From: Vulcanimicrobium winogradskyi
GTDB taxonomy: Bacteria; Vulcanimicrobiota; Vulcanimicrobiia; Vulcanimicrobiales; Vulcanimicrobiaceae
Length of the DNA stretch: 64,000 nt
Assembly (NCBI GenBank): GCA_003134965.1
Contig: PLDA01000002.1
Coordinates: 62,001 to 126,000 of the forward strand
Direction of reading: 5' to 3'
Under the pieces are notes generated by a model. The model saw only the letters and a list, made by a program, of their open reading frames with translations, did not search any database and was not told the DNA's origin. Positions 1 through 8,052 of this stretch are shown here, piece by piece (the stretch's first letter is position 1; each line of letters starts with the position of its first letter). The position numbers were made by a program, and so were the translations under genes.

Positions 1-2
1 AG

Positions 3-788
3 CTCAAGGAGGCGCGGCTGCGCGCGATCTTTCACGAGCTGGGCAGTTGCATCGTCGCGTTTTCCGGTGGTGTCGACTCTGCGCTGGTCCTGCACGTCGC
101 CGCGCAAGAGCTCGGGGATCGCGCGGTCGGGATCACGGCGCGCAGCGAATCGCTCGCCGAGCGCGAGTACGCCGGCGCGGTCGCGTTCGCCGGCACGATC
201 GAGGCCCGTCACGAGATCGTCGAGACGCGCGAGCTGCACGACCCGTCGTACACGGCCAACCCAGCGAACCGCTGTTACTTCTGCAAAAGCGAGCTGTACG
301 GCCGGCTCACCGAAATCGCCGGCGAGCGCGGGATTCCGCACATCGTCGACGGGTTCAACCTCGACGACGAGGGCGACTGGCGCCCGGGGCGCCAGGCCGC
401 ACGCGAGCACGGCGTGCGCAGCCCGCTCCACGAAGCCGGGCTGCGCAAGGCCGAGGTCCGCGCACTCGCCCGTCAACTCGGCCTCGAGGTATGGGACAAA
501 CCCGCGCTCGCGTGCCTCTCCTCACGCTTTCCGTACGGAACGCCGATCACGCTCGAACTGCTGCGCCAAGTCGACCGCGCCGAGCAGGCCGTCCACGACG
601 CGGGCTTGCGCGCGTGCCGCGTCCGCCACCACGGTGAGATCGCGCGCATCGAGGTCCCGCCGATCGACATCGCCGCCGCCGCCGATCCCGAGCGCCGCGC
701 GCGGATCGTCGAAGGCGTTCGCGCCGCCGGCTACCGCTACGTGACGTTAGACCTCGGCGGCTACGTCAGCGGCGGCTTCAACCTCTGA
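3..788 (+). CDS. larE: LarE-family ATP-dependent sulfur transferase (5' truncated)
   Basis: LarE-type proteins adenylate a carboxylated pyridinium dinucleotide and donate cysteine-derived sulfur to it, building the nickel-pincer cofactor of lactate racemase and relatives. The window edge removes the start; 261 residues are readable from base 3, close to the family's usual ~270. An SGGVDS PP-loop ATP-pyrophosphatase motif lies at visible residues 21-26, followed by NRCYFCKSELY, DGFNLDDEGDWRPG and CLSSRFPYG, all typical of LarE; the CLSSRF cysteine is a candidate sacrificial sulfur donor. The protein ends SGGFN-L. larB and larC are not in view and could lie upstream of the window. A different PP-loop sulfurtransferase is possible but less likely given these motifs. 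Confidence 0.9.
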   Translation, partial: LKEARLRAIFHELGSCIVAFSGGVDSALVLHVAAQELGDRAVGITARSESLAEREYAGAVAFAGTIEARHEIVETRELHDPSYTANPANRCYFCKSELYGRLTEIAGERGIPHIVDGFNLDDEGDWRPGRQAAREHGVRSPLHEAGLRKAEVRALARQLGLEVWDKPALACLSSRFPYGTPITLELLRQVDRAEQAVHDAGLRACRVRHHGEIARIEVPPIDIAAAADPERRARIVEGVRAAGYRYVTLDLGGYVSGGFNL

Positions 789-795
789 CCTCGCG

Positions 796-1356
796 TTAGC
801 GCTTCGCGCGCGCAAAGAGTTCCGCGACGTCAAGCGCAAACCCCGGCAGCGCCGTATGCGTCAGGATTTCCCCCGCACTGAAGACGCGAGTACCATCGGC
901 GTCGTGCATCGCGACCGTTTCGGTGCGAGGATCGACGACGATCACGACGGCCGTCCCCGCGGCGAGATAGGTGGCGATCTTATCGGCGACGTCCGCGCGA
1001 CGGTCGCCGCGCGACAGCACCTCGACGGCGGCCGTCGGCGCTCCGAGCGGAGTCTCGACGTCGTCTTCGCACGCGTCTCGGGCGAGCGCATCGTACGAGA
1101 GATATCCGACGTCGGGAACGAGCGGACGGATGATCCGGTCGGGCGGCGCGATGCGGAAGCGCCACTCGACGGCGACTCGTCCGTGCGCCCCGCCGTCGGC
1201 CCAAGTCCGGAACGCCATGTAGAGTAAGCCTTGTACCGAGCCATGGCGGAACTTCGGGCTCATCTTTTGGAGCGCCCGACCGCGAACCCATTCGGTCTCC
1301 GGCTTCGTCTCGGGGAGCACGATCTCGTGGAGCGACATCTCACGCAAGCGTATCAC
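796..1356 (-). CDS. Uma2-family (DUF820) putative endonuclease
   Basis: Uma2 proteins have a PD-(D/E)xK nuclease-like fold; their biological role is mostly unknown and they are common in accessory regions. About 186 residues. Family hallmarks are the N-terminal SPKFRHGSVQ helix, PDVGYLS around residue 90 and VEVLS followed by a lysine (ADKIATYLAAG) further on, which together resemble the D...E-x-V...K core. I prefer the GTG at 1356 because GGGGAGG lies just upstream; a TTG at 1377 would swallow that site, and an ATG at 1338 lacks one. It lies tail to tail with larE, 7 bp away, and follows the Fic gene on the same strand. Family call is good; nuclease activity is not shown by the sequence. Confidence 0.8.
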   Translation of the reverse strand: MIRLREMSLHEIVLPETKPETEWVRGRALQKMSPKFRHGSVQGLLYMAFRTWADGGAHGRVAVEWRFRIAPPDRIIRPLVPDVGYLSYDALARDACEDDVETPLGAPTAAVEVLSRGDRRADVADKIATYLAAGTAVVIVVDPRTETVAMHDADGTRVFSAGEILTHTALPGFALDVAELFARAKR

Positions 1357-1388
1357 GCCCGCCCCTCCCCTTGGCAATACCGAAGTTA

Positions 1389-1410
1389 CTGACAGTCAGC
1401 GATAGCTATC
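1389..1410. promoter_or_regulatory. Two adjacent short palindromes between fic and the Uma2 gene
   Basis: CTGACAGTCAG (1389-1399) and GATAGCTATC (1401-1410) are perfect dyads separated by one base in the short gap between the Fic stop and the Uma2 start. They could be an operator or a processing site. No promoter hexamers are clear here, so the role is open. Confidence 0.35.
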
Positions 1411-1420
1411 CACTCCACTC

Positions 1421-2050
1421 CTAGAACGGCCGCAAGATCCTCTCAAACATCGATTGCGCGGGCACTTCATTCCCTCCGTGAACCGCGACTGAGACGGCAA
1501 CCATCTCCGCCGATGGGACCATGCCCCATGCGAGACCCATGTCACGCAGCGCTAGAACGTGACTCAGAAACAAACGTTGGACTCTTCCGTTTCCTTCACG
1601 AAATGGATGTAGTGCATTGAGCTCACCAAAGAGGTATGCCAACCGGGCCGGAAGGTCCGTGACTGCTGCATCGACGAGCATCTTCCGGTCGTGCAGTTCG
1701 CGAAGGATTCTGTCCGCCTCGCTGTCTAGAAAGCGCGGCTTTGCGAACTCACTGCCACTCTTATTGATCGGGACGTCACGAAAATCGCCCGCCCACGGGT
1801 AAACATCTTGGAATAGATGACGGTGAATGAAACGTAAATGTCCTCGATCGAAGGTACGTCGAAACACCAGTCGAGCGAGCTGCGACTCACGCAACGCCGC
1901 ATGTTGAGCTTCTCGGATACGCAGCTCATCCGCGTTTGTTATGCCGAGGTCGTTCTTAAGACAGTCCGTGCCCTCAATGAGGTACGGGTCGTGTACTACG
2001 TCGCTCGTGAGCCGTGGCGCCCGACTTTCGGACGCGCCGTCGCCGGCCAA
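1421..2050 (-). CDS. fic: Fic-domain AMPylating toxin (class I, VbhT-like)
   Basis: Fic enzymes transfer AMP (or another nucleotide) from ATP to a hydroxyl of a target protein; toxin versions modify gyrase or topoisomerase IV. 209 residues, of which most is the Fic fold. The catalytic loop HPFREGNGRVQR near residue 150 matches HxFx(D/E)GNGRxxR fully, so the enzyme looks active. The N-terminal DPYLIEGTDCLKNDLGI stretch is typical of VbhT/Doc-like Fic toxins, which supports the upstream TTG at 2050 although it overlaps the preceding small gene by 55 bases. There is no N-terminal inhibitory helix in this protein; the inhibitory motif is in the overlapping upstream gene, as in class I Fic modules. 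Downstream is the Uma2 gene. Third positions are less GC-biased here than in neighbouring housekeeping genes. Confidence 0.88.
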   Translation of the reverse strand: MAGDGASESRAPRLTSDVVHDPYLIEGTDCLKNDLGITNADELRIREAQHAALRESQLARLVFRRTFDRGHLRFIHRHLFQDVYPWAGDFRDVPINKSGSEFAKPRFLDSEADRILRELHDRKMLVDAAVTDLPARLAYLFGELNALHPFREGNGRVQRLFLSHVLALRDMGLAWGMVPSAEMVAVSVAVHGGNEVPAQSMFERILRPF

Positions 2051-2184
2051 CCGGCAGCTTCGTAAACCAATTCGGTAATAAACGCTGCGTCGAATTCGAC
2101 GCCTTCGAGTCGCGCTGATTCTACGGCGTGCCCTACCGCTCGGTCGATATCACCGCTTCGCGCCCGGCCCTTATGCTGGGCCAC
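1996..2184 (-). CDS. VbhA-like Fic antitoxin
   Basis: Small antitoxin that would dock on Fic and block ATP binding. Read from the GTG at 2184 it has 62 residues, the size of VbhA; GAGG sits about 8 bases upstream. The core HAVESARLEGVEFDAAF contains SARLEG, an exact fit to the (S/T)xxxE(G/N) inhibitory motif whose glutamate contacts the second arginine of the Fic loop. It overlaps the toxin gene by 55 bases, arguing for coupled synthesis. An in-frame ATG at 2268 overlaps the RNase J stop by one base and would give 90 residues, but its extra N-terminus is Arg/Ser-rich and unlike the family. Not recognised by name beyond the motif; identification rests on motif, size and position. Confidence 0.7.
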   Translation of the reverse strand: MAQHKGRARSGDIDRAVGHAVESARLEGVEFDAAFITELVYEAAGWPATARPKVGRHGSRAT

Positions 2185-2267
2185 AACCACACCCTCGGTG
2201 TTCAGCCGAGCATTGGAATGACCCGAGACCAGGAATGAGGACGCGCGAAGTCTTCTTCTGTGGCCCA

Positions 2268-4007
2268 TCACACTTCCATTACGACGGGGATCACGATCGG
2301 CCTGCGACGGGACTTTTCGAAGACCGCTTTGGAGAGGCCCGAGCGGATGTGCTCCTTGACGTTGCCGATGTCGCGGATGCCCTCGACGCTGCACTCGGCG
2401 AGGATCGCGCTGAGCTTCGCCTTCAGCTCGTCGAGCACGGCGCCGGAGTCGGGGAGATAGTAGACGCCGCGTGAGATCACGTCGGGTCCGGCGACGACGC
2501 GCGCCTCTTCGGCGTCGACCGTCACGACGACCATCATGATCCCGTCGCCGGCGAGATGCTTGCGGTCGCGAAGCACCGCCTCGCCGATGTCGCCGACGCC
2601 GGAGCCGTCGACCATCACGTTGCCGCCGTAGGTCCGGCCGATCTTCTCGGCCGAGTCCTTCGTGAATTCGAGCACGTCGCCGTTCTCGGAGACGAGAACG
2701 TTGTCGCCCGCGACGCCGGTCTGCTGCGCCAGCTTTCCGTGCGTGACCAGCATCCGGTACTCGCCGTGGATGGGGATGAAGTACTTCGGCCGCACGAGGT
2801 TGAGCATCAGCAGCAGTTCCTCTTGCGATGCATGGCCGCTGACGTGGGCGTTACCGGTGCTGCCGTGGATCACGTTCGCGCCCAGCCGGTACAAATTGTT
2901 GATCGTGCGCGAGACGGCTTTCTCGTTGCCGGGGATCGGCGTCGCCGAGATCACGACCGTGTCGCCCGGGACGATCTTGAACTGCTTGTGATCGCGCACC
3001 GAGAGCCGCGTCAGCGCCGACATCGGCTCGCCCTGCGAGCCGGTCGTCATCACGCACACTTCGTGCGGCGGATGATCGTCGACGTCTTCGAGCCGGATGA
3101 CGAGGCCCTCGGGGATATCGAGATAGCCGAGCTGCCGCGCGAACTGCACGACGTTGAGCAGCGAGCGCCCGAGGAAGGCGACCTTGCGGCCGTGGCGCTT
3201 CGACTGGTCGACGACCTGCTGGATGCGCGGCACGTTCGAGGCGAACGAGGTGACGATCAGCCGTCCCTTCGCGCGGGCGAAGATGTTCGAGAACGCTTCG
3301 CCGACGATGCGCTCCGAGAGCGTGTGCCCGGGGCGCTCCGAGTTCGTCGAGTCGGAGAGCATCACCAGGACGCCCTCGTCGCCGACCTTCGCGATCGACG
3401 CGAAGTCGGCGGGGTCGCCGTCGATCGGCGTCTGGTCGAACTTGAAGTCGCCGGTGTGAAAGACCGTCCCCATCGGCGTGCGGATCGCCAGCGAGCACGC
3501 GCCGGCGAGCGAGTGGTTGATGTGGATGAACTGCGCCTCGATCGCACCGTACTGTACGCGGTCGCCTGGCTCGACCTCGCGCGCGTTCCATTCGCCGGGC
3601 TTGTGCTCTTTGAGCTTGGCGCGGATCAACGCCAGCGAGAGCGGCGTACCGACGATCGGGATCGTCGGAAACTCGCGCAGCAGGTACGGGATCCCGCCGA
3701 TGTGGTCTTCGTGACCGTGCGTGACGAGCAGCGCGCGGAACTTGTCCTGGCGCTCGCGCACGTAGGTGAAGTCGTTGATGACGATGTCGACCCCGAACAT
3801 CTCCTCGTCGGGGAACATCAGCCCGCAATCGACGACGATGAGGTCGTCGTTGGTCTCGATGACGGTCATGTTGCGGCCGATCTCGCCGCAGCCGCCGAGC
3901 GGTACGATTCGAAGGTAAGGGTCGTCCGGCGGGGCCGGGACGACGAAGGTGTCGGGATGCAAGGAAGGTCCTAGTCGGGAGGCGGCGCCGGTGGGAAGGA
4001 CCGGCAT
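2268..4007 (-). CDS. rnj: Ribonuclease J (metallo-beta-lactamase / beta-CASP)
   Basis: RNase J is a 5'-3' exo- and endoribonuclease of RNA decay and rRNA maturation in the cytoplasm. The protein is about 579 residues from the ATG at 4007, near the usual 550-600. It has PLGGCGEIGRNM at the start, the zinc-binding THGHEDHIGG motif, SLAGACSL and HTGDFKFD with metal ligands, the beta-CASP region with LSDSTNSERPG, MTTGSQGEPMSAL and HGSTGNAHVSGHA, then PIHGEYRML and a C-terminal domain. The start is uncertain: in-frame GTG codons at 4025, 4031 and 4103 are possible, but the last would overlap a likely divergent gene. Downstream, the Fic/antitoxin module follows without a gap on the same strand. Confidence 0.95.
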   Translation of the reverse strand: MPVLPTGAASRLGPSLHPDTFVVPAPPDDPYLRIVPLGGCGEIGRNMTVIETNDDLIVVDCGLMFPDEEMFGVDIVINDFTYVRERQDKFRALLVTHGHEDHIGGIPYLLREFPTIPIVGTPLSLALIRAKLKEHKPGEWNAREVEPGDRVQYGAIEAQFIHINHSLAGACSLAIRTPMGTVFHTGDFKFDQTPIDGDPADFASIAKVGDEGVLVMLSDSTNSERPGHTLSERIVGEAFSNIFARAKGRLIVTSFASNVPRIQQVVDQSKRHGRKVAFLGRSLLNVVQFARQLGYLDIPEGLVIRLEDVDDHPPHEVCVMTTGSQGEPMSALTRLSVRDHKQFKIVPGDTVVISATPIPGNEKAVSRTINNLYRLGANVIHGSTGNAHVSGHASQEELLLMLNLVRPKYFIPIHGEYRMLVTHGKLAQQTGVAGDNVLVSENGDVLEFTKDSAEKIGRTYGGNVMVDGSGVGDIGEAVLRDRKHLAGDGIMMVVVTVDAEEARVVAGPDVISRGVYYLPDSGAVLDELKAKLSAILAECSVEGIRDIGNVKEHIRSGLSKAVFEKSRRRPIVIPVVMEV

Positions 4008-4308
4008 GAGAGACGCGATCTTCACCGGCACCCTGATGGTGCTCTTCTGTTCGATGCCCGCGACACCGGCCGGGCACTCCTCGGTTCCACTTCGGCAGGC
4101 CACACCGCCGCCCAGCCCGGCGCGAGAGCACCGGATCGCGGCGGCGGCGCTCTACTCCCGGCGCTCCCGCCGCCTCGTCCAGTCCTACCTGCGCCTCAAA
4201 TTGCTCGAGATGCGGGAGCGCGATCTGGACCGGGCTCGCCAAGTGGTCGAGCGGAAGCTCGGGATCAAATCCTTGCTCGGCGAAACACCGTCACCGGTCG
4301 CCCGGTAG
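4006..4308 (+). CDS. Small secreted protein of unknown function
   Basis: Possible 100-residue protein. The ATG at 4006 is preceded by GGGAAGG at a good distance. The N-terminus (MRDAIFTGTLMVLFCSMPATPAG) looks like a signal peptide, followed by a proline-rich linker and a basic, probably helical tail with LVQSYLRLKLLEMRERDLDRARQVVERKL. Third positions are strongly G/C in this frame over the whole length, as expected of coding sequence here. The start codon shares the CATG at 4005-4008 with the preferred RNase J start, so the two genes would be exactly back to back. I do not recognise the family. It is not certain to be real, because the region would otherwise be the RNase J leader. Confidence 0.45.
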   Translation: MRDAIFTGTLMVLFCSMPATPAGHSSVPLRQATPPPSPAREHRIAAAALYSRRSRRLVQSYLRLKLLEMRERDLDRARQVVERKLGIKSLLGETPSPVAR

Positions 4309-4345
4309 GACTGGGTGTCATCGCTCGTTCTTCCGGGAGAGACCT

Positions 4346-5098
4346 TTGAGCACGTCCGTCACGACCCCGCCGGCCCCTCGCAGCAGCCACAGCAACATCA
4401 TCGATATCGTCGTCTCCCCGTCGTCCGCGTTCGACCGGATCCGCGAAACGCCGGCCTGGGGCTGGGCCTTCCTCGCCGCGACGGTCCTGGGCGTGATCGG
4501 CGCGCTGCTGTACGGACCGGCGCTCGTGCACGCCATGGAGACGACCTTGCCGGCGAAGCTCGCCGCCATGCCGGCGATCGCCAAGATGCCACCCGAGCAG
4601 CAGCAGTCGATGATCGCGGCGCAACTGAAGTTCACCAAGATCTTCCTGCAGCTGTTCTGGCTGTTCGTCCCGATCCAGATCTTGCTGGTCGGACTGTTTC
4701 AGGGCCTGATCATGATGATCGCGAACGTCGCCGGACACGGTGACGGGAGCTTCAAGAAGTTCTTCGCGCTCAGCATCACTGTGCAGGTGATCGGCGTCGG
4801 GCTCGCTTCGGTCGTCATCGGCATCATCGTCCTGATCCGCGGCGCCGCGTCGTTCGAAGAGCAGAGCGCCGTGACCGGCGCTGCGCCGAGCCTGGCGCTC
4901 CTTGCGCCCGGCGCAAAAGGCGCGCTCGTGGGCTTCCTCGGTGCCTTCAACATCTTCATCCTGTGGAGCACGGCCCTGCTGGCCCTCGGGATGCAGCGCG
5001 TCGCCCGAATCCCCGCCGTCACAGCGTGGGCGACCGCGATCCTGATGCTGCTCGTGACGGCCGCTTTCGCCGCCTGGGGCGCCGCACAGAACGCGTGA
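4346..5098 (+). CDS. Yip1-family integral membrane protein
   Basis: About 250 residues with five or six hydrophobic segments (roughly residues 40-58, 100-128, 140-168, 185-205, 225-245). The start SNIIDIVVSPSSAFDRIRETPAWGWAFL is the classic opening of bacterial Yip1-domain proteins, in which a short amphipathic stretch precedes the first membrane helix. Function in bacteria is unknown. The TTG start is supported by GGGAGAG just upstream. The gene overlaps the TolC gene by four bases (GTGA), so it appears to be the first cistron of the export operon that runs to 11150. Whether it helps assemble or regulate the exporter cannot be told from sequence. Confidence 0.75.
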   Translation: MSTSVTTPPAPRSSHSNIIDIVVSPSSAFDRIRETPAWGWAFLAATVLGVIGALLYGPALVHAMETTLPAKLAAMPAIAKMPPEQQQSMIAAQLKFTKIFLQLFWLFVPIQILLVGLFQGLIMMIANVAGHGDGSFKKFFALSITVQVIGVGLASVVIGIIVLIRGAASFEEQSAVTGAAPSLALLAPGAKGALVGFLGAFNIFILWSTALLALGMQRVARIPAVTAWATAILMLLVTAAFAAWGAAQNA

Positions 5099-6498
5099 TC
5101 GTGCGCGCTTTCGTTCTCGGCGCCGCGCTGATCGCGGTTGCCGTCTTCGGCGCGCCGGACGGCGCGCGCGCAGACCAGACGCCGCTAGACCTGCGCGCCG
5201 CGGTGCGGTATGCGCTCGACCACGACCCGGCGGTGCTGAGGAGCCGCGCCACGCTAGCGCAGAACGAATCGACGTTCGCGCGCGACCATGCAAACGAGTT
5301 TCCGACGCTCGCCGGAACGCTGCAGAACCAGCTCGCCAAGACGAACGGCAACAACGGCGGCTCGTTCTCGCAGTTCGGGCTCTCGCAAGCCCAGGTTTTC
5401 TCGCAGAACGTCGCCCAGATCGGATCGACCTGGAACCTCTATACCGGGTCGCTCGCGCAGATCCAGACGCAGCAGGCGAAACGCCAGGTCGAAGGATCCC
5501 GCGACGACGTACGGCGCGCCGGACAGCAACTGGCGAGCGACGTCGCGGCCGCGTACTACAACGTCGTTCAGCAGCGCGAAGCGGTCGTTCTGAACGAAGG
5601 TGATCGCGCGTACCAGCAGCAGCTGCTCGACGTGGCACGGGCGCAAGAGCGCGTCGGCCGCGCAGCCGGGGTCGACGTGCTGCGCGCCCAGGTCAACGAG
5701 CTGCGCAGCGAGACCACGCTCACCACGGCGCGGGCCACCGAGGCAAACGCTCGGGAGTCGCTCGCCCAGCGCATCGGCGCGCCGCCCGACACCTCGTTCG
5801 TGTTTCCCGTCGTGCTGCCGGAGCCACCGCTGCCGCGGACGCCGCTCGACGCGCTCGTCGCCGCGGCGCTCGGGGCGCGATCGGACATCGCGAGCGCCCG
5901 CGCGCAGGTCGCGGTCGCCCGCCTGGTCGATGCCGCGATCGAGTCCGATCGCCGCCCGCAGATCCAGCTGTCCGGGTCGTTCGGCAACACCGAGACCCCC
6001 ACGACCGTCACCAGCGCGGCGCAGGTCATCCCCGGGTTCGGTATCATCCCCGGTTCGAGCGTGTCCCGGCCCGGTTTCTGGCAGATCGGCGCCACCTCGA
6101 CGTTCACCGTGCCGTTCGTCGAGTACGGCGCGCGCCGCGCGGCGCACCGGGCCGCACGCGCGCAGCTCGAGGCGGCGCAAGGGACGCTCGCGTCGGCCGA
6201 GTCGGGCGTCGCGGTCGACGTTCGTCAGGCCTTGCGCGCGGTGCTGACCGCCAACGCCAATCTCGGTACGTCGCGCGAGGCGCAGCGGCTGGGCGCAGAG
6301 TCGGCGCGGATCGCGCAGCTGCAGTACCGCAACGGCTTGATCTCGCTGACCGACGCGACCGCCGCCGAGCAGAGCGCGCTCTCGGCCGCGAACGACCTCG
6401 TGGTGGCGCGCGTAACCTATCTCAACGCGCTCGTTCGCCTGCGCGCATCGGTCGGTGTCGCCGATCCGCTCACCGTCGTCGACTTGGGGGCTCTGTGA
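5095..6498 (+). CDS. TolC-family outer membrane efflux protein
   Basis: Forms the trimeric outer-membrane channel of a tripartite exporter. 467 residues; signal peptide in the first ~25 (FVLGAALIAVAVFGAPDGARA), then two repeats of the TolC helical hairpin. Family features include LDLRAAVRYALDHDPAV, the QQREAVVLNEGDRAYQQQL helix, and the C-terminal LQYRNGLISLTDATAAEQSALSAANDL repeat. A Gly/Thr-rich strand region around residues 300-325 is the expected beta-barrel insert. The GTG at 5095 overlaps the Yip1-family stop; a second GTG at 5101 is equally possible. Its own stop overlaps the adaptor start (GTGA). Substrate unknown. Confidence 0.9.
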   Translation: MIVRAFVLGAALIAVAVFGAPDGARADQTPLDLRAAVRYALDHDPAVLRSRATLAQNESTFARDHANEFPTLAGTLQNQLAKTNGNNGGSFSQFGLSQAQVFSQNVAQIGSTWNLYTGSLAQIQTQQAKRQVEGSRDDVRRAGQQLASDVAAAYYNVVQQREAVVLNEGDRAYQQQLLDVARAQERVGRAAGVDVLRAQVNELRSETTLTTARATEANARESLAQRIGAPPDTSFVFPVVLPEPPLPRTPLDALVAAALGARSDIASARAQVAVARLVDAAIESDRRPQIQLSGSFGNTETPTTVTSAAQVIPGFGIIPGSSVSRPGFWQIGATSTFTVPFVEYGARRAAHRAARAQLEAAQGTLASAESGVAVDVRQALRAVLTANANLGTSREAQRLGAESARIAQLQYRNGLISLTDATAAEQSALSAANDLVVARVTYLNALVRLRASVGVADPLTVVDLGAL

Positions 6499-8045
6499 AC
6501 CGTCGTCGCAACATCATCATCATCATCGTCGCGATCGTCGCGATCGTCGCGATCGGCGCGTTCGCCGCGCGGCCGAAGGGCGCGGCCGTGACGGCACGCG
6601 TCGTGACCGTCACGTACACTCGCTATCAGACCAAGCTGCCCGAGACCGGCGTCGTGCAGCGCCCGCAGACGCAAGTGTTAGCAGCGCTGGTCACCGGGAA
6701 CATCCAGCAGATCTACGTCCGGCCGGGCCAGCACGTGGCAGCAGGGCAGCTGCTCGGGACGATCTCGAACCCGCAGCTCGCGAACGCCGAGGCGACCGCG
6801 CACGACGCGTATCTCGCGGCGCAAGGGCGCGCGCGCACCGCGGTCGCGACGAACTCCATCCTCCCGGCGCAGAACCGTTCCAACGTCGTACAAGCCGAGG
6901 CCGCGTTGCAGCAGGCCCGCTTCAACCTCAATCAGGCGATCACCGACCAGCACTCGGGCGCGCAGTCCGGTCTGGGGTACGGCGGGACGTCGGCGTCGCA
7001 GCAGCGCGCCGCCGCCGACGCCAACGTCGCCCAGCGGGAGACCGATCTGCGTGAAGCGCAGCGCCTTGCGGCCGCCGACCGCGACCTCTATGCGCAGAAA
7101 GCGCTCGCCAAGGACGCCCTCGACCAGCAGTTGGCCAAGCTATCGCAAGCCCAAGTCGCCTACGATCAAGCCAAGCGCGACCGGAACGAGACGTATGCGC
7201 AGATCACGCGTCAGACGCCGGTACTTTCGGCGCGCGTGCAAGCCAACCGCGACGCGGTCGCGCAGGCCGAGGCTGCGCTCGCCGCGGCGCGCGCGGGCGC
7301 GGGGCAGGACAAGACCGGGGACGTCGAAGCCGCGCGCGGCGATGCGGCGCAGCGGTACGATGACTGGCGCTACGCCTCCGACCAAGTCGCGCGGCTCCGC
7401 ATCGTCGCGCCCTTCGCCGGGGTCGTGCAGACGGTCGCGAGCGAAACGGCCGATACGTTGCGCGCGCTGCAGCCGGGCGATCCGGTGATCGTCGGGCAAG
7501 CGGTGATCACGATGGCTTCGGAAGGCGGCTTCATCGTCCGCACTCGCGTCGACGAACAGGACGTGGCCAGCGTGCGCTCGGGTCAGCCCGCGATCGTCTC
7601 GGGCGAAGATCTCGGCTCGACGAAGCTGCCCGGCCACGTCGCGACGATCGGTGCCGTCGCCCAGAAGAGCGACGATCCGTCGAACACGGCGCGCCAAGTC
7701 ATCACCACGGTCGTGCTCGACAAGACGGTGCCCTTTCTGCGCGACGGGATGACGGTTGACGTCGACATCGTCACGCAGGACCGCAGCCACGTCTTGGCAC
7801 TGCCGTCCGACGCAATCCGGCGCGATCCCAACAACAAGCCGTACGTGCTCGCGGTGGTCGGCGGCAAGACCGTCAAACGCAGCGTCACGCTCGGGCCGAA
7901 CAACGACGCGCAGGCGATCGTCGCGCGCGGCGTCAAACCCGGCGACGTGGTCATCGGCGAGCGCAACATCGGCATCGTCGAAGGGATTCGGGTCACGCCG
8001 ACGACCGCGCCCACCACGAGCCCTTCGCCCGCGCCGGCACAATGA
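6495..8045 (+). CDS. HlyD/MacA-type periplasmic adaptor subunit
   Basis: Membrane fusion protein linking an inner-membrane transporter to the TolC channel. 516 residues: N-terminal anchor with an isoleucine-rich stretch at 6-22, a split lipoyl (biotinyl-like) domain (IQQIYVRPGQHVAAGQLLGTISN, returning as RLRIVAPFAGVVQTVAS), a long alpha-helical coiled hairpin from ~95 to ~275 rich in Gln/Ala, then beta-barrel and membrane-proximal domains ending near VVIGERNIGIVEG and a Thr/Pro-rich tail. The hairpin is longer than in E. coli MacA. It sits between tolC and two MacB-like permeases, which identifies the partner as an ABC rather than an RND pump. Confidence 0.9.
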   Translation: MNRRRNIIIIIVAIVAIVAIGAFAARPKGAAVTARVVTVTYTRYQTKLPETGVVQRPQTQVLAALVTGNIQQIYVRPGQHVAAGQLLGTISNPQLANAEATAHDAYLAAQGRARTAVATNSILPAQNRSNVVQAEAALQQARFNLNQAITDQHSGAQSGLGYGGTSASQQRAAADANVAQRETDLREAQRLAAADRDLYAQKALAKDALDQQLAKLSQAQVAYDQAKRDRNETYAQITRQTPVLSARVQANRDAVAQAEAALAAARAGAGQDKTGDVEAARGDAAQRYDDWRYASDQVARLRIVAPFAGVVQTVASETADTLRALQPGDPVIVGQAVITMASEGGFIVRTRVDEQDVASVRSGQPAIVSGEDLGSTKLPGHVATIGAVAQKSDDPSNTARQVITTVVLDKTVPFLRDGMTVDVDIVTQDRSHVLALPSDAIRRDPNNKPYVLAVVGGKTVKRSVTLGPNNDAQAIVARGVKPGDVVIGERNIGIVEGIRVTPTTAPTTSPSPAPAQ

Positions 8046-8052
8046 GCCGCCG

